Positions 57,683 through 64,000 of a stretch of DNA of 64,000 nucleotides are shown piece after piece. Every line of letters starts with the position of its first letter. The stretch's first letter is position 1. Location of the stretch: positions 62,001 to 126,000 of the forward strand of contig JAZIHH010000034.1 in assembly GCA_036678685.1 (NCBI GenBank), written 5' to 3'. Origin of the DNA: JAZIHH01 sp036678685 (GTDB lineage Bacteria; Bacillota; UBA4882; UBA10575). Position numbers and translations under genes: made by a program. The notes beneath the pieces were generated by a model. It had not been told where the DNA came from. It did not search any database and worked only from the letters and a program-made list of their open reading frames with translations.

Positions 57683-59053
57683 TTATATCTCCTTTGCACG
57701 GGAAAGGGGGATCCCTTGGCGGCGGAATTCCCGGAGGACAAGGAAGAGAGTGATGAGAAAAGCAAGCAGGTCGGCGACGGGAGTGGCGGTCCAGATTCCG
57801 GCGAGACCTAAGAAACGCGGTAAGAGAAAGAGCAGGGGAACATAAATAATGAACTGACGCAGCGCAGAGAGGAAGAGGGAAGGAAGGCCTTTGCCGATAG
57901 CCTGGAAAAAAGTGATGGAAACGGTTTGCGGGCCCAGGAGAGGGTAGATCAAAACCATAACCCGGAGGGCTCCGGTCCCGACCGCCAACACTTGGGCATC
58001 ACCGGTGAAAATCCGCAGGAAAAAGCCGGGGAAAAGAAAAAAGGCGATCCCGACCAAAGCCGAGAAAAGGCTGCCGGCGGCGGCTCCTTTAAATAAGGCC
58101 TCCCGGATCCGCCGGCGTTTTCGGGCGCCAAAGTTGTACCCGACAATCGGGAGCAACCCCTGGGAAATACCGATCACCGGCATGAAGGCCAACATTTGCA
58201 TGCGGAGGACGATCCCCATCACCGCAATGGGGATATAGCCGAAACCGCCAAGAATCTGGTTGGCGATGATGATGGCCAGGTTGCCGGAGATCTGAATTAA
58301 CAGAGAAGGCAAGCCCACTTTATATATATCCCAGACAATCCGGAGATTGGGGCGGAGATGCTTCCAGGAAATGGCCAGCGCGCTGCGGCCCGTGAGAAAA
58401 TACCATAATTGAATGGCAACCCCCGCTATTTTCGCAAGGACTGTCGCCACCGCGGCACCCCTTATCCCCATCCCCAGGCCGAAGATGAAAATGGGATCCA
58501 GGATGATATTTATGACCGCGGAAGCGATCATCACCACCATGGCGAGGGTGGGATTCCCCTCCGCCCGCGTTACATGGTTCATCATCATAATGAAGAACAA
58601 AAAGAAGGCGCCGTTGGCGATTACCGACATATACTCTACGGCCGCTTCGAGGATTTCCGGGGTGGCGCCAAAGAAGACAAGCAAAGGCCGGAGGTAGAAA
58701 AGACCGGTTAAAGTTGCCGCCAGGCCAAAAAGGAGGCTCAAGAAAAAAACCTGTCCGCCTACAACGGATGCCCTCTTTTGGTCTTGCGCCCCCAAAGAGC
58801 GGGCGATCAGAGAGCCGGCGCCAATCCCTGTGCCGATGGCAATGGCGCCCAGGAGCATCTGCACCGGGTAACAGATGGAAAGGGCGGCAATGGCCCCGGC
58901 CCCCAGCCGTCCGACAAAAATGGTATCGACAATATTGTAAGAGGCATTGACGGCCATGGCCAGGGTGGCCGGGAGGGAAAAACGCAGTAAAAGCCGGGTG
59001 ATTTTTTCTTCCCCCAGGCTGTGGGTTCTGTCTCTTTTAGCCACTTCTTTCAT
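57683..59053 (-). CDS. MATE-family exporter (copy 2)
   Basis: 456-aa MATE transporter with two halves: LLLRFSLPATLAMAVNASYNIVDTIFVGRLGAGAIAALSI and GTGIGAGSLIARSLGAQ first, then IYKVGLPSLLIQISGNLAIIIANQILGGFG and GISQGLLPIVGYNFGAR. It resembles the Clostridia MepA/NorM-like group more than the neighbouring copy. Start ATG at 59053 (GAGGGTG upstream). Substrate unknown. The two genes do not look like a recent duplication. Confidence 0.92.
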   Translation of the reverse strand: MKEVAKRDRTHSLGEEKITRLLLRFSLPATLAMAVNASYNIVDTIFVGRLGAGAIAALSICYPVQMLLGAIAIGTGIGAGSLIARSLGAQDQKRASVVGGQVFFLSLLFGLAATLTGLFYLRPLLVFFGATPEILEAAVEYMSVIANGAFFLFFIMMMNHVTRAEGNPTLAMVVMIASAVINIILDPIFIFGLGMGIRGAAVATVLAKIAGVAIQLWYFLTGRSALAISWKHLRPNLRIVWDIYKVGLPSLLIQISGNLAIIIANQILGGFGYIPIAVMGIVLRMQMLAFMPVIGISQGLLPIVGYNFGARKRRRIREALFKGAAAGSLFSALVGIAFFLFPGFFLRIFTGDAQVLAVGTGALRVMVLIYPLLGPQTVSITFFQAIGKGLPSLFLSALRQFIIYVPLLFLLPRFLGLAGIWTATPVADLLAFLITLFLVLREFRRQGIPLSRAKEI

Positions 59054-59169
59054 CCACAGGCACCCTCTTTTTCGAAACTTCGGAAATACCCCATGCCTTA
59101 AAGACAAAAATCCTCTTCGACCGGAAAGAATATTCGGTATTCAAAAACTGCGCCCCGCTTATCCGGCGG

Positions 59170-60066
59170 CTAGAGGTCCACCCCCAGGAGAAGGCGGATC
59201 AAATAGCCGATACTGAAACTCAAAGCCGCCACCCCGAGGCTGATGACGGTCATTTCCAGGAACCGCCGGCGGAAAGGCAGGTCTTTGACGACGGAGATAT
59301 AGAAATTAAAGAGAAGAATGATCAGGATCCCCACCAGTAAAGTAATAACCAGGCTGAGAAGGTAGTTTGTCAGCAAGAGGAAGGGAAGGATCAACGCGGC
59401 CACGGTAATCAGATAGGCTGTCCAGGTGTAGAGGGCGGATTTGAACGGTTCCTGTCCGCCGCCTCCCTCCGTCTTGGTGGAGAGATATTCGGAGGCGCCC
59501 ATGGAGAACGATGCCGCCACGCCGGTGATCAAACCGGCCAAAGCAATCAACCGGGTGTTTTGGAGGGCAAAAGTCAACCCGGCCAGGGTTCCGGTGAGTT
59601 CGACCAGTGCGTCGTTGAGCCCGAGGACAACGGAACCTACGTAGTTAAGGTGCTCCTCGGCAATGAGATTGAGGAGTTCGTGCTCGTGCCGGTCTTCCTC
59701 CTCCGCGATTTTCTGCACTTCCGGCAGTTCAGTATAGATTTCGTTATAGGCCTTTTTCGCCTGCTCCTCACCGGTTTCCATCAGTTTCAAGGTGAAAGTC
59801 AACCCGAAGATCCGGGCCATCCAGTAAAAGAGGAAAATCTTCCACCGCTGCGGTTTAATGCTTTTTTGGGTGAATTTCCGGTAAAACTCATAATGCGCCA
59901 GTTCCTCCCCGGCGATTTTCTTTAATACCCTCCGGTTTTCCCCGTCCTTAACTTTCGCCGCGAGCAGGCTGTATATATGGTACTCGGTAATTTCGTTTCT
60001 TTGAAAGACCAACAGTTTTTTCAGGATTTCTTCGCCGAGCGGCGTAGATGTAGGCGTGCGGTTCAT
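59170..60066 (-). CDS. Ferritin-like / VIT1 fusion membrane protein
   Basis: 298-aa protein that joins a soluble ferritin-like (rubrerythrin/erythrin) domain to a VIT1/CCC1-type metal transporter. Residues 1-135 contain metal-binding helices with EITEYHIY, EELAHYEFY and EEDRHEHELL. Residues 140-298 are five membrane helices with VVLGLNDALVELTGTLAGL and SFSMGASEYLSTKTE, the VIT signature. It likely exports or stores Fe2+/Mn2+ and senses iron through the ferritin part, as in MbfA-type proteins. The ATG at 60066 has GGAGGTG upstream. Single gene with no metal regulator nearby. Confidence 0.9.
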   Translation of the reverse strand: MNRTPTSTPLGEEILKKLLVFQRNEITEYHIYSLLAAKVKDGENRRVLKKIAGEELAHYEFYRKFTQKSIKPQRWKIFLFYWMARIFGLTFTLKLMETGEEQAKKAYNEIYTELPEVQKIAEEEDRHEHELLNLIAEEHLNYVGSVVLGLNDALVELTGTLAGLTFALQNTRLIALAGLITGVAASFSMGASEYLSTKTEGGGGQEPFKSALYTWTAYLITVAALILPFLLLTNYLLSLVITLLVGILIILLFNFYISVVKDLPFRRRFLEMTVISLGVAALSFSIGYLIRLLLGVDL

Positions 60067-60165
60067 AACGCCACCTCCGTTTCGTTGTTGCTGCTCACGA
60101 CCGGGAACTTTGTCTATTTTAGCATATCTTTTTCCGGTATGCAATTTATAGGGGGAGGCGGCCCT

Positions 60166-61671
60166 TTACCATAACACTAAAACATTAACCGAATGAGGAT
60201 GAACTTCAATTTGAAGATCATCACGTGAAATGTTGTTTAAGCAATGCTCTGTAATGGTTACTTCCTCCGGCTTGTCAAGATCGTTGAAGGAATCCTTGCT
60301 TTTCCCCCAAACACTGTATAGTTTAATATGATTGGGGTCTTTAAAGGAACCGGTATTAATTTTGAGTTTGGCGGCTTTATCAGGATGCCTGTTAACGATG
60401 GCTATTCTCAATTCCTTGCCATTATTGCTTATGGTAGGAATTAAATCGAGCGAAGGTATTTTGTAGCTTTTCCCTTTATAGGCCACAGTAAAAGAATTTC
60501 TTTCCGGGGTCCAACTGTCAACAACCTCATCCCCCAGATAATTGGTGTAAAGTTTAAATACATGATAGGCGGGTCTGAGGATTAACCCCCGGTCATGGGT
60601 GAAGATCGCACCCCGTGTGTTAACCGCCGGCGCGAAATTGGCCATACCGACAATTTGGCAATGTTTTAAGCACTGATTGAGGAAACAGGCGCTAAAAACC
60701 GCATCAGCCATCGTGTAACTGGCGTTGAGGTCGTTGGCATCTCTTGCTTTTGCACATTCCTCCGCCGGGACATTTTCAAAATGAAAGACATTCGGATGAT
60801 ACCATCCCCGTAAATTCCACTCATCAAAGGCGATGCGTATTTTCCCCAGATATCCCAGGGCGCCCAGAATGTGCTTGGCTTTAATAATGGGTTCTTCAAT
60901 AGATAAAGTATATACCATACAGGTTTCATAGTTTGACAAATCGTTGGTAAACCAAGTTTCATCCCAGTACTTATGGATGGAAATCCAATCAAGGAAATCA
61001 CCTGCTTCTTTTAACAGATGAATATTCCAATCAAGATCAGGGATACTTGCCGCCAGTATTTCGATGGCTGGATCCACCCTCTTCATCATTTTTGCCGCTT
61101 CCAGGACAAATCTACCCCACTCCCTGGCTTCCTTGGCTCCCATTTCCCAAGTCCCATAATTTTCATTTCCTATGCTCCAATATTTAACGTTAAAGGGTTC
61201 TTCATTTCCGTTGGCAATCCGTTTCTTTGCCCATTTCCCTTCGGTTTTTAAATTACAGTATTCCACCCATTCACTCATCTCTTCCGGTGTACCGGTACCC
61301 GCATTGGTACAAATATATGGTTCGGCCCCCACTTGTCTACAAAATTCGATAAATTCATCGGTACCGAAAGTATTGGGCTCTTCAACTCTCCACGCCTTAT
61401 CATATGTTGGTACCCTATCTTTGCCGACCCCGTCCTTCCAATGGTAGGAGGAGGCAAAGCACCCGCCCGGCCAGCGGATAATAGAGGCTTTAATATCCCG
61501 TAAAGCCTGGATCACATCTTTCCGAAACCCGGCCTCATTGGCAAGAATACTACCCGGTTGGTAAATTCCCCCATATATCTGCCGGTGAAAATGTTCGATA
61601 AAATGTCCAAATATTTTGGGGTCTCTTTTCCCAATTTTCCGTCTGGGTTCAACATATAATACGGTTGTCAC
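60166..61671 (-). CDS. abfA: Alpha-L-arabinofuranosidase, GH51
   Basis: Releases terminal L-arabinofuranose from arabinan and arabinoxylan oligosaccharides. Length 501 aa, no signal peptide, so cytoplasmic. GH51 signatures: FGHFIEHFHRQIYGGIY, RWPGGCFASSYHWKDGVG, the acid/base Glu in YWSIGNENYGTWEMG and the nucleophile Glu in IAFDEWNLRGWYH. Start GTG at 61671. L-arabinose isomerase (araA) begins at 63811, so a local arabinose-use group is likely; the AKR lies between. Confidence 0.95.
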   Translation of the reverse strand: MTTVLYVEPRRKIGKRDPKIFGHFIEHFHRQIYGGIYQPGSILANEAGFRKDVIQALRDIKASIIRWPGGCFASSYHWKDGVGKDRVPTYDKAWRVEEPNTFGTDEFIEFCRQVGAEPYICTNAGTGTPEEMSEWVEYCNLKTEGKWAKKRIANGNEEPFNVKYWSIGNENYGTWEMGAKEAREWGRFVLEAAKMMKRVDPAIEILAASIPDLDWNIHLLKEAGDFLDWISIHKYWDETWFTNDLSNYETCMVYTLSIEEPIIKAKHILGALGYLGKIRIAFDEWNLRGWYHPNVFHFENVPAEECAKARDANDLNASYTMADAVFSACFLNQCLKHCQIVGMANFAPAVNTRGAIFTHDRGLILRPAYHVFKLYTNYLGDEVVDSWTPERNSFTVAYKGKSYKIPSLDLIPTISNNGKELRIAIVNRHPDKAAKLKINTGSFKDPNHIKLYSVWGKSKDSFNDLDKPEEVTITEHCLNNISRDDLQIEVHPHSVNVLVLW

Positions 61672-61800
61672 CCTATAACACCTGCCTTTTTTATTTTTTA
61701 TTCTTAATGGTTAGCCGTACGGCAACACCCTTTTGGCCTGTTGCCGCAACTTGCCGTTGCAAAGTCCCGGCGGCTCTGCCTCTTTGAAATTGCGAACTTA

Positions 61801-61830
61801 ATTATACACTGGCCTCAACAATTCCTTCAA
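61801..61830 (-). promoter_or_regulatory. Candidate promoter of the GH51 gene
   Basis: On the minus strand TTGAAG (61825-61830), 18 bp, TATAAT (61801-61806), with about 125 nt to the start codon. Confidence 0.55.
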
Positions 61831-61993
61831 TTTTCAATTTATGGCATATCCTGCGATTATGAGGCGGTTCCGCTATAACCGGGGTTGGCTATAAAAATCT
61901 TCCTCGATACAATGCTGTTATAATGCCTGTTGGCTGAAAGCGGGGTCTTAAAAGCCTGCCGTGTCTTGACACTATCCCGACCCCGGCTTTATC
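61831..61993. other. Gap with a hairpin before the tRNA-Arg promoter
   Basis: AAAGCGGGGTC (about 61937) and GACCCCGGCTTT (61980) pair with one bulge around an inner GTGTC/GACAC stem. No T-run follows either way. No coding frame is seen. Confidence 0.45.
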
Positions 61994-62022
61994 TTGACCG
62001 GTACCCGCCTTTATGGTAATAT
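61994..62022 (+). promoter_or_regulatory. Promoter of the tRNA-Arg pair
   Basis: TTGACC (61994-61999), 17 bp, TAATAT (62017-62022), 19 bp before the first tRNA. Confidence 0.75.
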
Positions 62023-62041
62023 TATAGAAGAAAGTTTTCTT

Positions 62042-62118
62042 GCGCCCGTAGCTCAGCTGGATAGAGCGTTTGACTACGGATCAAAAGGTCGTGGGTTCGA
62101 ATCCTACCGGGCGCGCCA
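62042..62118 (+). tRNA. tRNA-Arg (ACG)
   Basis: A 77-nt cloverleaf with acceptor GCGCCCG/CGGGCGC, anticodon loop CTACGGA and encoded CCA. A34 is the substrate of TadA (gene at 55484). Confidence 0.96.
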
Positions 62119-62123
62119 GCTAC

Positions 62124-62199
62124 GGCCCCGTAGCTCAGAGGATAGAGCAGCGGTTTCCTAAACCGTTGGTCGAAGGTTCGACTCCTTCCGGGGCTGCCA
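62124..62199 (+). tRNA. tRNA-Arg (CCT)
   Basis: A 76-nt cloverleaf with acceptor GGCCCCG/CGGGGCT (a G-U first pair), anticodon loop TTCCTAA and encoded CCA. Confidence 0.94.
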
Positions 62200-62212
62200 G
62201 ACAAAAAGAATT

Positions 62213-62240
62213 AAACCTCTGTTTTGACAGAGGTTTTTTT
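62213..62240 (+). terminator. Terminator of the tRNA-Arg pair
   Basis: CCTCTG / CAGAGG stem (62216-62221 and 62228-62233) followed by seven T. Confidence 0.9.
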
Positions 62241-62257
62241 AGTGTAACGGCGGGATT

Positions 62258-63268
62258 TCATCTTAAAAACGTCTTATAATCCTCATAGTTTTTTCGTAAT
62301 AATTCCGGGGCATTCAGGTCATAGGGACATCTGCTTACGCATTCATTGCAGTGTAGACAATCTTCGATTTTTACCATCTTCTTCTGCCATTCCTCTGATA
62401 AAAAATCATCTTGCGGGGCACGGCGGAGAAGAAGACTCATCCTGGCACACATGTTGATTTCAATTCCTGCCGGGCAAGGCAGACAATAGCCGCACCCCCG
62501 GCAGTAATCACCGGAAAGTTCTCTTCTTTCCCGGGCAATCCTTTCTTTTCTCTCCTCTGTCAAAACGGGTGGTTCAACATTATAAAGTAAGAATTCGTCC
62601 AGTTCTTTTTCCCTTTGGATACCCCAGATGGGCACCACATGGTCAAACTGGCCAAGATAAGCATAGGCTGTTGCCGAATCGGTGATTAATCCTCCGGCCA
62701 AAGCTTTCATCGCTATGAAGCCTATATTTTTACTCCTGCATAATTCGACGATTTTTTTCTCTTCCTCGTTTGCCAGATAAGAAAAGGGAAATTGTAGCGT
62801 ATCGTATAAATTTGCTTCTACCGCCTCTTTTGCCACCTTCAATCTATGGTTGGTAATACCGATAAAACGTATCTTTCCTTGTTTCTTTGCTTTTAACATC
62901 GCATTATAAAGCCCGGATTCATCATCTGGTTTTGGACAAAAAGCCGGATTATGAAACTGATAAATATCAATGTAATCTGTTTGTAAATTGCGCAGGCTTT
63001 GCTCCAAATCCCGCCAAAAATCATCCACCGTTTTTGCTCCCGTTTTGGTACTGATAACAATCTTGTCTCTGGTATAAGAAAAGGCGGCGCCGAGTTTTTC
63101 CTCGCTGTCGGAATATGCTCTTGCTGTATCAAAATAATTAATCCCATTATAAAATGCCTTTTGCAAGATATATACCGCATCCTTTTTGGTAACACGTTGG
63201 ATGGGAAGCGCCCCAAATCCGTTTTTATTTACTACCAACCCTGTTTTTCCCAAGATTACATCCGGCAT
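62258..63268 (-). CDS. Aldo/keto reductase with C-terminal [4Fe-4S] domain
   Basis: 336-aa oxidoreductase. An AKR TIM barrel (1-245) keeps the tetrad: Asp and Tyr in YFDTARAYSDSE, Lys in VISTKTG and His in IYQFHNPAF. The C-terminal 90 residues are a ferredoxin-like module with CRGCGYCLPCPAGIEI and CLHCNECVSRCPYDLN, which bind iron-sulfur clusters. Such AKR-ferredoxin proteins are common in anaerobes; their substrates are mostly unknown. The ATG at 63268 has AGGAGGG 6 bases upstream. It is divergent from araA and may be sugar-linked. Confidence 0.92.
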   Translation of the reverse strand: MPDVILGKTGLVVNKNGFGALPIQRVTKKDAVYILQKAFYNGINYFDTARAYSDSEEKLGAAFSYTRDKIVISTKTGAKTVDDFWRDLEQSLRNLQTDYIDIYQFHNPAFCPKPDDESGLYNAMLKAKKQGKIRFIGITNHRLKVAKEAVEANLYDTLQFPFSYLANEEEKKIVELCRSKNIGFIAMKALAGGLITDSATAYAYLGQFDHVVPIWGIQREKELDEFLLYNVEPPVLTEERKERIARERRELSGDYCRGCGYCLPCPAGIEINMCARMSLLLRRAPQDDFLSEEWQKKMVKIEDCLHCNECVSRCPYDLNAPELLRKNYEDYKTFLR

Positions 63269-63810
63269 TATTTACCCTCCTCAAACCCTTTTTCCCTAAT
63301 CAAGTTACTGCTTGGTTACGTATTCGTTACGTACTCCTTTTCTTTATCCTCATGGTTCTTTTGCCAAGGGGCATCTTATATTTATTTTATCATATATCTA
63401 AAACATTGCTCTTTAAAATCCTGGTTGGGCAGGACTAACCGGTGCGATGCCCGGCAGCAAACGAGCCGGCACTTGCCTCAACCCGGGCGTGAGCCTCAAC
63501 AGGCCGCCAAAGTTTATATTTTTTTATTTATTTTTTAACAAAAAGAAAAAAAGGGAAGGATTATTGACTGCCAATTCCGAACAATAAAATAAAATAACCA
63601 AACCCCGCCTTCTTGGTTATTCTTTCCTGATCGCTTTCCATTCTTTTTAAGCTCTGCCTTCCTGCGAAATGATATATCCTTGGAAAGGTGGTGCAGAGTT
63701 TTGTAAGTTACGGTCTCCGCTATACCACGGACCTAGTCTAAGGTCACGTACAATGAAACCTTCTTAAAGACCTTTGCCCCTGGATCATTTTACTTAAAGG
63801 AGGATTGTTA
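63269..63810. other. Divergent AKR/araA control region
   Basis: 540 bp without a convincing gene. It holds a structured GC-rich stretch (63425-63510, with GCCCGGC / GCCGGC pairing), a possible TTTTGT-16-TATACC promoter before araA (around 63702-63730), and ACGTACAAT at 63746-63754, which matches half of the Bacillus AraR operator. No riboswitch was recognised. Confidence 0.4.
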
Positions 63811-64000
63811 ATGATGATTGATTTTGCCCAAAAAGAGGTTTGGTTTGTCACCGGAAGCCAACATCTTTACGGTGAAGAAACCTTAAAAAAAGTTGCGGAA
63901 CACTCGCAAATTATCGCCCGGAGTCTGTCGGAGAACAGTAAAATTCCGGTCAAAGTTGTTTTCAAGCCGGTTCTGACTTCTCCGGAGACCATCTTGAACT
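63811..64000 (+). CDS. araA: L-arabinose isomerase, N-terminal part only
   Basis: Converts L-arabinose to L-ribulose. The first 63 residues are in the window: KEVWFVTGSQHLYGEETLKKV is the family N-terminus, followed by IPVKVVFKPVLTSPETI. The ATG at 63811 has AGGAGG 7 bases upstream. The rest lies beyond base 64000. With the GH51 arabinofuranosidase it marks an arabinose locus. Confidence 0.93.
   Translation, partial: MMIDFAQKEVWFVTGSQHLYGEETLKKVAEHSQIIARSLSENSKIPVKVVFKPVLTSPETILN

Noticed and set aside
56233..59053. The two MATE genes as a recent tandem duplication
   Set aside because: They are convergent and their N-terminal and mid-protein motifs differ widely; only distant homology is visible.
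63626..63639. Possible catabolite (cre) site before araA
   Set aside because: On the minus strand the inner bases GAAAGCGATCA fit, but three outer consensus positions fail; too weak to annotate.

Overview
The window reads as chromosome of an endospore-forming, anaerobic member of the Bacillota (Firmicutes) that also makes an outer membrane. Spore genes are spread across it: yabP, yabQ, spoVT, spoVG, yyaC, a SpoIID-type protein and a SPOCS/LysM protein. The order ispE - gntR - nucleotidyltransferase - spoVG - glmU - rplY - pth - mfd - spoVT is the classic Bacillus/Clostridia arrangement. Anaerobic, cobalamin-dependent life is suggested by a class II (B12) ribonucleotide reductase, a corrinoid protein with its regulator and reductive activator, a SCIFF radical-SAM maturase and a TM1266-type hydrogenase-associated protein. 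An Omp85-type barrel, an exported propeller/peptidase partner and a second barrel ending in Phe are features of diderm Firmicutes. My best guess is a Limnochordia/Hydrogenispora-like lineage; this is inference, not a database result. Many genes start with TTG or GTG behind strong AGGAGG sites.

Layout. 1-4.7 kb (minus): cut-off M23 peptidase, then an araC(PocR) - corrinoid protein - ylxP - RACo operon. 4.7-13.1 kb (minus): rho, cheB, an exported protein, Omp85-like barrel, peptidase-MA/propeller protein, yabP, spoIID-like, mazG. 13.1-20.1 kb: small HMA protein, membrane protein, VanW protein, yyaC, ROK sugar kinase, sugar-ABC ATPase, outer-membrane barrel. 20.1-28.7 kb: HAD phosphatase, uvrC, nrdJ with a two-box NrdR promoter, a frameshifted small gene, scfB, mscS. 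28.7-36.1 kb: an odd tRNA-derived element, tRNA-Lys and tRNA-Met, yabR, divIC, yabQ, lytic transglycosylase, pyrG (catalytic Cys replaced by Ser), membrane protein, argS (HIGH motif replaced), FmdB protein. 36.2-44.3 kb: SPOCS/LysM, a peptidoglycan-binding protein, cimA, rhomboid-TPR, HAD, TM1266-like, a 400-bp repeat and palindrome region, an unknown protein. 44.4-55 kb (minus): the spoVT-mfd-pth-rplY-glmU-tRNA(Gln)-spoVG-ispE block and the long-form SRP RNA. 55.1-64 kb: two tRNA-Ser, tadA, two convergent MATE pumps, a ferritin-like/VIT1 fusion, GH51 arabinofuranosidase, two tRNA-Arg, a ferredoxin-type aldo/keto reductase and the start of araA.

How the genes work together. The largest coherent themes are sporulation and envelope building, replication/translation housekeeping, and an arabinose-use group at the right end (GH51 enzyme, divergent AKR, L-arabinose isomerase). 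The least expected signals are the CTP synthase with no glutaminase nucleophile, an inverted copy of the tRNA-Lys 3' half next to its own gene, a roughly 210-bp imperfect palindrome at 43.6-43.8 kb, a corrinoid operon with no methyltransferase, and a SCIFF maturase with no visible SCIFF peptide.
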